DNA of 64,000 nt, from contig JAJVDF010000029.1 in assembly GCA_022410635.1 (NCBI GenBank), forward strand, positions 647,828 to 711,827, written 5' to 3'. The notes under the pieces are model-generated. The model was not told the DNA's origin. It did not search any database and saw only the letters and a program-made list of their open reading frames with translations. The translations under genes were made by a program, and so were the position numbers. Source of the stretch: Tretioscincus oriximinensis. Its lineage: Eukaryota > Chordata > Lepidosauria > Squamata > Gymnophthalmidae. This document shows positions 1 to 11,890 of the stretch, in pieces; the stretch's first letter is position 1, and the number at the start of each line of letters is the position of its first letter.

Positions 1-1028
1 CAGTTAGCATGTCTAAGAATTTTATTTCTTTTTCATGAGTTGAACAAGAGTTTGCCCAATCAATGTGTGGATAGTTGAAGTCTCCCATTATTACCTCCTT
101 CCCTTTTTGGAAGCTTCAATGACCTCATGTTCCAAATGAGTATTTAAAACAGTCTTAGGGCAAGTTAATAAACCAGCTGAGAAAAAGACTCATGGAACTC
201 AGTAACAATTATGAGCTTTTGCACAAAAAATAAATACTTAAACGATTCTTCAGGAAGAAAAATAGATCACATACAAGAAATCTTAAGCAAAAAAAAAAAA
301 ATAAAAGTCTGAAAAAGAACCCTACAATTCAATGTTATATATCAAAAGTGATGATTATTTCCATTTGGTAAAATTGTATAAAATTATTATAGATTAAATA
401 ACCAAAATTGAAAATTTACCCTTGATCTGGAAAATGCATGGATGATTTCACTATTGACTTTACTTGGCATTTCTAACTTTTAAATCATCAGATAGCTTGA
501 AAGTTATGATTACAAGCATGTAGTGGAGCATGACTGAAATGTGATATTTAGCATAAAGGAAACTGTTTATAGCCTTCCCCTCCCTGTATCTAGTATCATG
601 CATTTTATTAACACCCATACATAATGATCCTTTTAAGTTCTCCATCAACCTTATTGAAGACACTGAAATGTTATCATGTATTATTCCTGCTAAACCCATT
701 TTATGCAGCTAAATACTCTGTGTGATGTATGAATAATTTGTAATGGAGCTCTTGTACTGAGGAGAGAAGCACATTTTATATCCTACTGTGCTGAAAATTT
801 ATTCTTGTTCCCTTGAAGCCTGTTTCAGGCATTACCATTTCAGAGGTAAAGGTTCTAATTTCCTATTTTTAAGAATATAAATAACATAATGAAATAACAA
901 AATGCTCACTTCCCAAATATTCCACTGGAACTGAATTACTTGTTCTTTCCCAGGATAAGATTTTTTGACTTTGTATTTCCCCACAATAGTGTCCTAGACA
1001 CAAAAGGTTTTTCATTTCCAAATTCACC
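1..1028. other. AT-rich non-coding DNA, presumed KIF6 intron
   Basis: No exon with splice sites, RNA gene or recognisable repeat was seen here. It lies upstream of the first KIF6 exon found, so it is probably intronic. The next upstream KIF6 exon was looked for and not found. Confidence 0.4.
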
Positions 1029-1270
1029 TGATGCAAGCTAGTCCAGCAAAGGGGCTAGCAGCACTTTGAGACTAACTTGAGAAAAGTGGTTGGCATAAGC
1101 TTTCGTAGACAGGTCTACTTCTTCAGATGCTGAGGGACTAATTAGTAGACCTGTCTACGAAAGCTTATGCCAACCACTTTTCTCAAGTTAGTCTCAAAGT
1201 GCTGCTAGCCCCTTTGCTGGACTTTCTGCTAGACTAACACGGCTATTTCTCTGAAATTGATGCAAGCTAG
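1029..1270. repeat. Foldback retroelement insertion (Penelope-like tail) with 13-bp target duplication
   Basis: Two head-to-head copies of the same ~95-bp 3' tail: minus-oriented at about 1041-1134 and plus-oriented at about 1144-1259. The right copy extends further, through a segment ending CTGAAATTG. The unit is bracketed by the direct repeat TGATGCAAGCTAG at 1029-1041 and 1258-1270, which indicates target-primed insertion. The minus arm carries the complete hammerhead-like core described at 15446-15488. Assignment to Penelope-like elements is inference from the tail sequence and its ribozyme-like fold. Confidence 0.7.
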
Positions 1271-1655
1271 TTATTTATTCACAGAAACAGAACTTCCTAA
1301 GTGTAATCCTTCATCAATCAGCTAAATAGTTGTAGTGTAAATTATATAACACATGACAGTAACCTGGATGACCAGAGGTAGAATATATACGAGTCTTTGT
1401 AAACAGGAATTAAGATAGGAAGTGTAAAAGCAAGTAGAAACCTTACATTTAGTAGAATTGTATATCATCATGAGAATCACAGTATGGAAGGAAGGATAAG
1501 AACCCTATAAGCTTCTGTGCCTTCTTGGATTCCAGATCCCATTTGTACACAATCCAATATACCAGTCATCAGAGAAAATAGCAGTTCAATTTTAACAATA
1601 AATATCCACATGTTTCCTTCTTGGATATAAAGACTGCTTCATGTGGTTTAATATA

Positions 1656-1693
1656 TACTGCTCAAAACAATAAAGGGAACAGTTTAACATAAC
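1656..1693. repeat. Solo Tc1/mariner-type terminal repeat
   Basis: Starts with TACTGCTCAAAACAAT after a TA dinucleotide and matches the ends of the elements at 15066-15592 and 31177-31251 with a few substitutions. No partner end was found nearby, so it is probably a broken copy. Confidence 0.5.
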
Positions 1694-1879
1694 TGGCAAT
1701 TGAAGACTTTTTTAACCAAAGCCTTTCTGGAGTGAATGTTTGTTTGATTCTCCCATTCCTAATTTTAATCTTGTCTTTATATAATTTTGATGGGATATGA
1801 TATGCAAATAAAAATATTTTAAATAAACAATTAGTAAATAAGTCAACACACATCTTTTCACATTGGTCATTCTTCTCTC

Positions 1880-2390
1880 TTTTATATGCAGCCCCACCCT
1901 GAGATGACCCCTCTTGATATTACTCTCAGCCCGTCCTTTTTCTTTTTGCTTTCAATTTTTGTCAGCACCTGAGTCTTTTCCAGTGAATCCTGTCTTTTCA
2001 TTATGTGGCCAAAGTATTTGAACTTCAGCTTTAATAAGTATCATATCAATGAGCAGTCAGGGTTGATTTTCTTTGCTGTTGACTGATTTGATCACCTTTA
2101 GGTTCCAGGAGTTTTCAAAAGGGCTTCTCAAGCACTATAGTTCGGAAGCATCCATTTTTCATTGCTCAACCTTCCCTTATGGTCCAACAAGAAGCATAAA
2201 AATACAAGCCCTTAGCAAGTCATTTCATTCTTCTGATTTGGAATACGCATCTGGTGAAGTTTCAATTATAAAAATACTATTCTTGGCAGAGAAATATTCA
2301 TGGCCAAATGTCCTTGACAGTCTTTTCTTCGAAGTTTACCCCTTGTACTCAGTCTGCCATAAAAATTATTCTTGAATGTAACTCTCATGT
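1880..2390 (-). mobile_element. Degenerate RTE/BovB-like LINE fragment
   Basis: Read on the minus strand, the segment 1960-2080 resembles the C-terminal part of BovB-type reverse transcriptases (a KYFGHIMKRQDSLEKT-like stretch followed by a basic run). It is broken by several stops. BovB/RTE elements are abundant in squamates. The upstream part (2090-2390) is too decayed to place with confidence. Confidence 0.5.
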
Positions 2391-2514
2391 CCTGTTATCA
2401 AATATAGCATAAGTTTTAGCACACATTTAAGCATTCATTTATTTCCAAATAAATATAATTGCTAGAATTCATCATTTTAGCATTTTAATATTAATTTGAC
2501 TACTTTCTTCTCAG

Positions 2515-2592
2515 GGTTCCAAATAACAGCAGAACAAGCTTCAATGAAGAGTTTTCTGAAAAAAACAGTGAGAGCAGACTCAGTTTTTCAAG
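2515..2592 (+). CDS. KIF6: KIF6 antepenultimate coding exon
   Basis: Acceptor CTTCTCAG precedes 2515 and donor GTATGG follows 2592. The exon takes two bases from the previous exon and leaves AG, which joins C of the next exon to give serine. It encodes about 25 residues beginning VPNNSRTSF and ending SRLSFS, low-complexity and Ser/Asn-rich. The chosen frame is the one that continues into the conserved KIF6 tail; one alternative frame is also open, so the phase match decides. Confidence 0.7.
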
Positions 2593-5500
2593 GTATGGAG
2601 CACCTACATGGCATTCCAGGAATCTTCTATGTATAATAAACCTGTCTTCAAAACTCTGTGAGGAACTGGATGCGTAGCGAAAGTATTAATAGAGTAATCC
2701 GTGTACCACAATGAGTAAAGGGTTCCCTCTTCCTCAAAGGTTCTTTTTTGCCAACAATACCCAAATTTCAAAGTAATTTTCAATTCCTATATGGGACCCC
2801 ACTTCCATACCTGTACTAGAAAAGTTATTTGCCATCATCTTTTTTTAAATGCACAAACAATATACTGTATTTTTGATCGTTTATGCACAGGATTGCACTT
2901 TTGTTCAAATGTGATCTACCTTTAAAGATTATATGACATTTCATCATATGCTCCCATTCTGCTGCCCATTTTAATTTCGGTTTTTGTATGGAAATGAGAG
3001 AGAGAGCATTACTAACTACAAATACTATCTCTTTTTAACGATGCTGAAGATGGAAGGTACATTGGTAGCTTTTGCACAAATGCATAATCAATATTATTTA
3101 TTTCAAATCATCATTATAATATTTACATGTCATATAGTCTTGAACTACTTTGGAAACTTCCTTACAGGACAATCTATAAATATTTAGAATAAATAATGGC
3201 AAAATTTAAGTTGATTCTACAGTGACCAGTACACCAGACCGACAAGCTTACCAGAAGCTTTCTTTTCATTTGTGATGTGGTCTATGTGTGGCTCCTGGCA
3301 CACTGAATTCACTCTTTAAAAAATTAATTAGTGATGGGATTGTATGTTTCTTCTAAATTTGGTCAAAATATATATTCTAATTTATTCTTTTTAACATAGC
3401 TTTTGCTATGGACCATGGTTCTGTTGCTTTGCAGTATCCATTTATTTCACACAAGTTGCATGTCAATTCATATCACCAAGTACTTTTGTGTCCAGAAGAG
3501 AAGAAACTTAAAATACATTTTAACACTTAAGATAGTGTTTTCTTAAATACAAGTAGTATATTATCTGTTCTGAACGTTTAAATTTTATTGCAGCATTTCT
3601 CCAGGCCCTTGTTCATCCATCCCTTTCACGGGAGACCATCAAACTGATGCTGACATTCTGGGTTTCATTAGAGCAAGACAGCGTCTCCTACAGAAGAAAG
3701 GTATAAGCTTTTTTAATTGTACTTAGTGACCTGTATATTGGTATTAAGATCCTTTCTGCATTGGACGTTTTTCTGTTCCAAGGAGGGTCCAAGGGCTCTG
3801 CTGTCCACATGCCATTCTAGGATAGTGTAGGTGTGTGTTTCTAGATACAGTATACAGCCTTATCCAAATTTATACCCAAAGCACTTCATTCCTCAGCAAT
3901 TATCATTATGGCAGATTTTTCACACTAATGCATGCAAACCTTACTCTGTTCATTTTTTTACTATGGATTACCAAACCAAATCTTTAGAAACTCCTTTTAT
4001 TGAAATTATTTGTTGTAAAGGAAGGGGTATACCTCATCAGTGCAACTGAGAAAACCAGCCCCAATTTGAAGCAAGGATCTATATGGAATTTAATGTGGTA
4101 CTTTGATGTGTAGTACCATACATCTTAGGTGCTAAAATACTTTTATCATATTTAAACAGAAATAAATTCCATTATGTAAAAGTTACTTTTAATTCATTTC
4201 TTGCTTGCCAGTTCTGTATATGTGTTTATTGGATTTTCATAAAAATGTAATGCATTTTACATATGAAGCATAGACCCAGAACAAACAAGCAGATAAGGAT
4301 AATGATAATTATCAATCAATCACTGTCAATGACATCTTTTCCAAAGTCATCCAGGACAAGTCACAGATTTTGATAATATACAAAACACAAAAATGTATTT
4401 AAAATATTACCTGCCAATACTCTCTCCATTTAAAAATGTTTGTCCCACTACCTGTTATCACAGGTAGATTTTTTGCTACAATAGAGGCAGAAGGCATATG
4501 ACTATTCTGTAGAGTTTTAATAAAGATTTGGTAGAAATCTTTGGGGTCTAATTCTTCAGAAAGAAAGTTGGACATTACGTGATTAGGTCCAGTACTTTCT
4601 TTTGTTTGCATCAAACATTTTGTGGACAGTACAAGAAAGATGAGGAAGCCAGGATTCACCTCTAAAGTCCATCCAATTTCTGCTTTAAATCCTTAGGCAG
4701 GATATGAATTGCCCCTAGATGAAGAATGTACAAAGAAACATCATGAAAAGTGGCAAGTGGTGGATGGTTTGCAGTATTAAAGGCAACACTGATGTTTAAA
4801 GGTTATACAGAAGCAGGTAGTCTTAATAAAATAAAGTGACGGATTCTTAGCAATGGTAGATTCTGTAGAGACGGAGCAAATTTTACAAAGCACATAACAA
4901 CAGCTGTGATTAGTAAAGCAATAGCTTTCTATCACTACTCAAATGCTGATGACAGCATTACACCGTAAGCTATCAGTACCTGCCAGATGGTGTTAGCATT
5001 ATCCCACAGCGAAGCTTTAGTCTATCTCTGTGGTTATCAGCAATAATTGTTGGATGTAAACATAGAGACTACAAAACTAGCCACCTTCTTCCATTCAGAG
5101 CAAACACTCTATACACTTAGGCTTTGCATATGTCTCAACTTAGTAAATTTGTTGTCAAGCCACTGCTGAAAATACCATTTTGTTAAATTGTATTGCACTG
5201 CCTTATAAGCCACTATAGAATAAAGTCAGTGAGATGGAAACCCTTGTCCTACTTTGTTCTGGTAACCCTACTATTATTAGATCAAAGAAGTATGAATCTA
5301 ATACTAGGCACAGAAAGTACTAGCTTAGTGCAAACATTTGGTGACAAAGCTTGTTCAAGTTCACATCAGGAGTTTGGACCTCTTTTGTGTTTGTTTACCT
5401 GTGTAAGCTACATATGAGAAAAGAACAGGTTGCAAGAGGAAGATGCTTAGGAATAAGTTAATTTTCCAGGTGAGTTGATTATTCCTTCCTCAACAAACGA

Positions 5501-7731
5501 GTCAAACTTAGGAACATAACTCAAGAGAAATACAAAGGCTTGGTTAAGTGGAAAATTTGTACAAAGTTGGATTTGAATGATGGGTTTGAAACAAACGAAA
5601 GAAAAACATAAGAACTTACTGACATTAATTTGGGAAACAGATCTACAGTTTGATCAGGTTTTCTCAATGTACTAAGACATTCAGTTTTCGAACATATAGC
5701 AAGATCCTTTAAGATATTTTTAAAAAAAAGAAAAGAAAATGTATTCTGCATATGCAATATGGAAATTTCACGAGGTGCTACCAGTGCTATAAGCAGCACC
5801 TGCTGAAATTGCTTCTTCTTTACAACCATTAAATATGCTGAATGCTTCCTGCTTTTTTGGAAACCCTAACCCAGGGCTCTTCAAACTTTTTAAACAGGGG
5901 GGCAGTTCACTGTCCCTCAGACTGTTGGAGGAGCAGACTATAGTTTAAAAAAAAACTATGAACTCTAATTCCTATGAACACTACATATATCATATCTGAA
6001 TCCCATGTTCCTCTCTTTGATGCAGCTGAAGAGGCTGGAGCCAGGAAGGGAGGAGGAAGAGGGAAGGAAAGAAGGGAAAAAGAGAGGGAGCTCAGGAAAG
6101 AAAGGAGGGAGGAAAGCAGCCAGTGCTGTTGCAGGGCTGATAAGTGTCCTTGGCCCCAGACCGTAGTTTGAGGACCTCTGTCCTAACTAGTAGTCCACCT
6201 TAACTGTTTAGGTGTAGATTTAAGAGCCTATAAAGCTTCAGAAGAACGGAAGACTAAGGCTCCTTCAAAACCTAGTCTTATTTTTTTTCTTTTTGAAAAT
6301 AAGAAATACAGGAAATGTTGCTGCATATTCTTTCTTCCAGACAAACCCCTGCCCTCTTGTCCTAATATACTGTATTGATTTCATCCATTTATCTTTGGTT
6401 GTATGTTCGATAATGCCTGTATACAAAATTCTGCCTTCCAATAACATATCATATTTCATTTCATCCAGCACATAGCATGACAAGATTAAATAGTCCATTT
6501 GTTATTTATCCTTCCAACTTATCATATTACCAGTTGGGCTGCCAAAAACATTTATGTATTGCTTCAGTTTCGTATAGTACAGTATCTAAATACAAAAAAA
6601 ATCCCTTATATTGCCTTTTCATTAACTAAGGAGGAAGTATTTTATGGAGGTTAAAAACTGACATATTATGCATCATTTTCAGCATATCTTCCTCTTGAAC
6701 AGTTGTTCAATAGGACTGATGCCTAAATATAGAATCACATTGAAATTATATGATGATGAACCCAAGATAAATTTCAAAATGTGTTTTTAATTATGCTGAA
6801 CTCTGGAATGATTCAGTTCAAATTTGATCTCTTTAGCCGTAAGGTTGAATAGCCTATTCCTCTTGAAACTATAAAATTGGGATGTTGGAATATTTTAGCC
6901 AAGTGGATGGCTATTTTCAGCTTATCACTAAAGTTGTTCCAAGCACAGCAAATCAGGCTTTGTGCTGCCATGACCTCACAGCTGCTTGCAATGCAACTGT
7001 CTGGAAAAGCCAGCAAATTTATCTTTCCCTCACAAAGTGCTCCCAATATGCCTACCATGAACCTTGTAATCCTTCAACATCTGTCACTTTGATCACTTCT
7101 TCTTTAAAATGATCATGTGGTATCAATAGCCTAGATACTGTATGCTCCATTAGCTAAGAATGCTGCAAATGTATGTAGCTCAGTAGACTAGAATTTCAGT
7201 TTCTTAAGTAGAAAGGACAACAGTGAGTAGATGCTTAGTGAAATGGAAGCAATATGAAATGCCCGCAGCAAGTGGTCCAAGCTGGAAATTAGCGTAGACT
7301 AAATCCAAAGTCATTGCAGCTTCACGTCCTGATCTATGCAAACACAATTTAATTAGAGTAAGCATTACTATGTAATTTTGTCATCACAATGTGTCAATTA
7401 TAACCCCAGGAATCATTTGCTACCCTTGGTATCACTTTTTGTTTTATTACACTGATATATTTCTCTAGAGGTTTACTAGCAGAGTCTTTTAAGTACTTCA
7501 AGATTTGGCCAAGTATTTTTCTGTATGTTTTTTAATAGCAAAGACTTTGTTTTTATTGTTGGCTGCCCTGAGACCTTCAGGTACAGGGTGGCATATAAGT
7601 ATTTTCCTAAATGTCTTAAATATTTTCCCTACATTGAAACATGTATTTTTACATTTCATGATTAGAAAAGTGGTGATTATATTCCTGCCTGAAAATTATT
7701 TTTATCTCTTTCAGAATGCAAAAAGAATTGA
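2515..7731 (+). CDS. KIF6: KIF6 (kinesin-9 family), 3'-terminal coding exons only
   Basis: Three exons read in one frame: 2515-2592, 3594-3700 and 7715-7731. They encode the extreme C terminus of a kinesin-like protein. The middle exon gives the segment SSIPFTGDHQTDADIL followed by GFIRARQRLLQKK, which corresponds to the conserved tail of human KIF6 (SSIPLTGDSQTDSDII and AFIKARQSILQK). Preceding residues are Ser/Asn/Glu-rich, as in the human tail. KIF6 is a microtubule motor of the kinesin-9 family linked to cilia; its motor and coiled-coil exons lie upstream of the window. The identification is supported by synteny, since in mammals KIF6 precedes KCNK16 and KCNK17 on the same strand. The last exon is the least certain part. 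Confidence 0.8.
2593..3593 (+). other. KIF6 intron between two recognised exons
   Basis: AT-rich, GT...AG bounded (GTATGG to TTGCAG). No repeat or other gene was recognised inside. Confidence 0.6.
3594..3700 (+). CDS. KIF6: KIF6 penultimate coding exon
   Basis: Acceptor AATTTTATTGCAG precedes 3594 and donor GTATAAG follows 3700. The 107-nt exon begins with C (third base of a split serine) and ends with G (first base of a split codon). It encodes the KIF6 C-terminal block with the acidic DHQTDADIL core and a basic IRARQRLLQKK helix. This is the strongest KIF6 evidence in the window. Confidence 0.82.
3701..5871 (+). other. KIF6 last intron, first part
   Basis: AT-rich sequence with no recognised gene, RNA or repeat. 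Short open frames here (for example 4399-4659 on the minus strand) have no recognisable domains or splice context. Confidence 0.4.
5872..6180. mobile_element. hAT-type miniature element (309 bp)
   Basis: Ends are CAGGGCTCTTCAAACT and, reverse-complemented, CAGAGGTCCTCAAACT, imperfect terminal inverted repeats of hAT type. Flanks CCCTAACC and TCCTAACT agree at 6 of 8 positions, fitting a decayed 8-bp target duplication. The interior has a purine-rich GGA/GAA run at about 6035-6115. There is no transposase. Confidence 0.65.
6181..7547 (+). other. KIF6 last intron, second part
   Basis: AT-rich; nothing recognised on either strand. Confidence 0.4.
7548..7615 (+). repeat. L2-like LINE 3' end
   Basis: Contains the recurring 3' signature of this window's L2-like family (CTGCCCTGAGACCTTCAGG, then GTACAGGGTGGCATATAAG). 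Better-preserved copies are at 23755-23865 and 22300-22580. Confidence 0.55.
7715..7731 (+). CDS. KIF6: KIF6 probable terminal coding exon with stop
   Basis: A strong polypyrimidine tract and acceptor (TTTTTATCTCTTTCAG) precede 7715. Joining the split G from 3700 gives Glu-Cys-Lys-Lys-Asn-stop. This makes a six-residue end after the LLQK motif, the same length as the human end, which also has Cys and a final Asn. The exon is so short that other small exons cannot be excluded. A transcript spanning 3700 to 7715 would settle it. Confidence 0.5.
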
Positions 7732-8660
7732 TTTTATCATAAGCAGCAAGCAACAATAACTCAGTATCAAGGCCTTTGAGCATCCATTGAATCTGCAAAA
7801 AGAGAAAAAACTTTGATTTGTTCACAGACTAGCAGGCTACTTGTGTTTTCTGTGTTTCTACTAACAATGACAAACCAGGAAAATATTCACAAGGGGGAAC
7901 CTCTGATGATGATTTGATTATCATTTTACATGACCTGTAATATTGTAAAGCAATTTAAAATTCTTCCTCCATATTTAGTACACCTAAAATATTTTTTCGC
8001 CAAGATAGATTATTTTTATCAATTGAGATTTTATCTGATTCTCAAGATGTTGGTTCAGCGGCGGTTGGTGCAGTTTGGTGCTGGAGGGGTGCAAGTTCTT
8101 CCAGCCTCAGCGAAGGAAAATTGGCTTGGAGGAACCACATTCAAGCACTTACCGGTCTCTCTCTCAGTCTGCCAGTTGAATGTCATTACAAAATGGCACC
8201 TCTATGGAGAATGAGAGAGAGACTGTAGCCCCTCTTAGGCAGCCCTCCTATTGGTTGTGGGATTGGTGACCCATTTTGTCAATTAAAAAAGCTGTCTGAA
8301 GTTATTTGATTTGTTGTCCAGTTCCTCTATGAAATGAGATTTTATCATTGATTTTAATCTCTGAGTGTTCGCCGAACCCCACAAACCCGGAGGCCAGCCA
8401 CCACCAGTGTTGGTTTCATACATTTCTTTGGTTTCCATTTCCACCTTGCTTTTTTGTTTTGTCTCAGAAACACTGTACAAAAAAATCCATATAATTTCAT
8501 TTAAAATTTGTAATTAATGCCATCGAGTTTTTAAAAAAGATTACAAAAGGCTACCCTATATTTATTTGGAGTTCATGCCAGAGATGGCAGGACTAAATTT
8601 TCATGTTAAATAAAGTTTTTATAATAGTTTACAAATATATGAGGCTGGCATTCTGAAGAC
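7732..8660 (+). other. Putative KIF6 3' untranslated region
   Basis: Follows the proposed stop codon. AATAAA at 8609-8614 and ATTAAA at 8282-8287 are possible polyadenylation signals. The middle (8040-8290) is less AT-rich than its surroundings, but no family was recognised. Confidence 0.35.
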
Positions 8661-8767
8661 TAGTAGTCTGCTAGAATGCTGTATGCTTATAACTACTATT
8701 AGTGTCATTTCCAGTTTTGCATTTTTTTTAGATCTCTTTGAGATTTACTTTTATTTTCTAAAATCTG

Positions 8768-8810
8768 TGTGTGCATGCGTGCGCTTGCATACGTGTGTGC
8801 GTGTATCACT
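8768..8810. repeat. TG/CG alternating microsatellite
   Basis: Alternating purine-pyrimidine run (TGTGTGTGCATGCGTGCG and on), interrupted. Such tracts can adopt Z-DNA. Confidence 0.6.
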
Positions 8811-9259
8811 CTCAATTATTATTTGGAAATTTCTAGGAGGAGAACTTGTTCTAGCTTTGGTGTGGACCATATAAGGTTCTGTGCCTCTGACAAGACCTCA
8901 GGCTCCTCCTCCTGCAGCAGTGGTAGCGAAAGGGCCTCCACTATCTGCGAGCTTAAACTGACTGAGCTCCCAGCACAAAGTCACTAACCAGGCCTCAAAG
9001 GGCCAGGACTGGAGGGTGGCCAGGGCTTCAAGTCCTTGGAACAGCACAAATTCTTACTATGGGAAGAGCATCTTATGCTTCTCGACTGGCTCCTGAGAGG
9101 TTTAATGTTATCAATGAGTAGTAGCACTTTCACTTTCACTTATTAGTTCCCGCACTCCGAATTCAGTTACAAAGGAAACATCATTATAATTTAAATTGTT
9201 TGTGTATTAGAGGAGGAGCTCCTGATAATTATATAATTAGCAGGCGCTAACAGCTCTGA

Positions 9260-11250
9260 ATCACTTTAAATCTTTGCATTGTTCGTTACTGTAACTGTTT
9301 CAATAAACCTTCAAAGAAGACTTTATTCTTGCCTGAAGGAGGGATTCCTTTCATTACTGACATTTAATTTGTTCTCTCAATATACTTTTACTATTCTCCA
9401 TTTTTGCTTATACTTTCTCATATTGTTGTTATTTATTCTACTGTTTACCATTTCTATTGCTAACATATTTATAATTATTCCATTTACTTAGGATTGCCAT
9501 AATCTAAGTGTCCAAAATCGGGATACAATGTAGAAATTAGTCCCCCCATGACGGCAAAGGAGGCGAGGCACGCTCTGTNCTATAGCAGGCGTGAAACCCT
9601 GCCTCCTGCAAGAGAAGCAGCTACGGCATGCTTCAAAGGTCTTTTCAGGACCCAGGAAGCTTTTGGAGTGCGCACAGCCAACCTGCTCCTGTTGCAATTC
9701 CCCCTTTGCATCGGGGTATTTAAAAATCCGGAACTTTAACTTAAGTTTACTCAACCCAAATGGGACAATATACTTGTCCCCAAATCTGGGACGTTCCAGG
9801 CTTTCTGGGATGTATGGCACCACTACATTTACTGATCACTCATTTGGGCTTATTGTTCCATCCTTTTGATCATTCAGGTTTGCATGCATTATTGACATTC
9901 TATTATACTTATTTGCATATTTATATATTATTTATTTCCTTTTGAACCTTTTCCCAATACTTCTGCACCTTTTAACATTGCCATATCATACGATAATACA
10001 AGCCTCTTTGCTGGCATCCATGCCAGCATAATTCACTTACGGTATGTTTGGAAAAAATGTGCTAATTGTGCTGGGGTTCTGTATCATTTATGTATTATCC
10101 TCCTCATTTCTTTCAGGCTATTATACTTATCTAATATTTCCTATTTTATTTTTTATTTCTCTTTCCACACACATATCCATACTCCATGTCCACATAACTC
10201 CTGTTTTATATCCTCTCCTACTCTCTTTAATTTTTTGTATGTATCCCCTGCTATTTTTTTTTATCCTTTCAAACTTTTCTTTATGACTCTTTCAACTGGA
10301 TTATCCTCTTACTTTATTTAATATTTCTCTTTTATTTATATAATTTCTAATTGCATTTGGCAGTAGCCAAAATCTTAATCCATCCTTGTATTTTATCTAA
10401 CCACAATGGGTCACCTTGTCTTGTATAAAGATCATCTAATCCCCTACTTTTTTTTCTAATGCTTGTCCTAAGTTTTCTTCTTCTTTAATATTAATTATCC
10501 ATATTGATACTAACTTATTTATACTGTCCCTTATTAACTGCTTTTTCCTCTTTTTTGAGACCTTCAATATTTTTTCAATGGTTCTTTTAATTCATTCTCC
10601 TCCCTTCTACTCAATTCTCTAAATAATACTCCATTAATGTCCAATTTATTTATTTCTATCTATATATCTACTCATTTTACCCTGTGTACTGCAATTCTAT
10701 CAATCCTTGTATTAAATAGGTGACATAAAATTTTGAGTGCATCGCACTCCCATCCTCCTTCCTTCGCATTTGCTATTAACTACTTGTTTCTAAGTTTTGA
10801 ACTTTTCTCCCCGTTATCCATTTATATTATGCTCATATTCTATGCTTGTAATGTTCTTCTATCTATTGCTATTGATATAGTTTGCAACAAATATAATAAT
10901 TTTGGATTCTGACCACTCTATTTAAACATTTAGCTTTCCATTTACTAAATTTTCTTTCTATAGATTTCCATTTTTTTTATAATTCCTCTGTATCATATTT
11001 CCTGGATTTTTATAGATCCAAACCCCCAAGTATTTAATTTTCTTGACTCCCAGTTTCAATTTCAATAATCCTTTCAATTCTAACTGCGCTTCTGGGTGTG
11101 TATTCAAACATACTATCTCTTATATTTTTATATTTACACATAATCCTAACAGTTATTTAAAATCTTCTAATAGTTGCTTTATTTTTTTAACCTTGATTTA
11201 AAGAGACTTTTTAGTTCCAGTCAACTGTACAACCATAAAATTCAGCCATT
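9260..11250 (-). mobile_element. Degenerate L1-like LINE, ORF2 3' part
   Basis: The + strand is strongly T-rich, so the minus strand is A-rich, as in L1 coding strands. On the minus strand, about 10995-11060 encodes the L1 reverse-transcriptase signature KIKYLGVWIYKN. Many stops and frameshifts follow. A GC-richer block at about 9490-9870 interrupts it and was not identified. Confidence 0.4.
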
Positions 11251-11629
11251 AATACTATCTATCCATTTTTCAATTAGGTACCCAATACAATGTTTTATTT
11301 AACTACTAGCAGTGGCTGTTGCCTCTCCAGTTTTGCCTTCGGGGGGGGGGGGGAGGTGCAGAGGCTCACTACTTCGTGGCATGCCTTCAACCTTGGTAGG
11401 GCTTTATAGCTCACCAGCTTTTGCCAGTTTTCCGGGCTGGTTGATGGTGGGTACAAATACTGGGCCAATTCTGCCAACTAGCTGCTCACCTCCATTCTGG
11501 TTCGGTGAGCAAGGGTGGTGGCGGAGGAGGACAGGACGGTGAGCGGGGGAGAGGGCAGGAAACCCAGTGAATTGGTCTAAGCAATTTAATATCATTTGAG
11601 GAAATCAATTCTGCTCCTGGTTTCCTACC
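11251..11629. other. Unassigned segment with a poly-G run
   Basis: A G run starts at about 11341; GC-rich sequence extends to about 11565. No family was recognised. Short open frames on both strands appear to be compositional. Confidence 0.3.
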
Positions 11630-11890
11630 ACTTTATTTAACCAAATATTACCAGTGTACAAGATTCCTCTATCATGGAAGGAAGCCAAAATAATGCAGGT
11701 TTTTAAACCTAACAAATCTTCTCAAGAATCAATTAAAATAATAAGTTTATTAATAGATGTTGATCAGTATGGGTTTATGCCAGAAAGATTATAATTCAAA
11801 CTGGTGTCTCCTTTTACCACTACTTTTTATTATATGTTGAAGTCCTTGCAAATGAAATTAAACAATCACTAAATGTACAAGGTAATAAAA
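11630..11890 (+). mobile_element. Degenerate L1-like reverse-transcriptase fragment
   Basis: On the + strand, frameshifted pieces resemble the L1 RT fingers and palm region: a SWKEAKIM-like stretch, then DQYGFMPERL, then VLANEIKQSLN. Its orientation is opposite to the 9260-11250 L1 fragment. Confidence 0.4.

Noticed and set aside
1029..1270. CRISPR-like or bacterial inverted-repeat structure
   Set aside because: Vertebrate repeat context, target duplication and only two opposite copies; no spacer array.
2073..2375. 100-codon + strand open frame
   Set aside because: Antisense to a degenerate RTE/BovB-like fragment; no splice or domain support.
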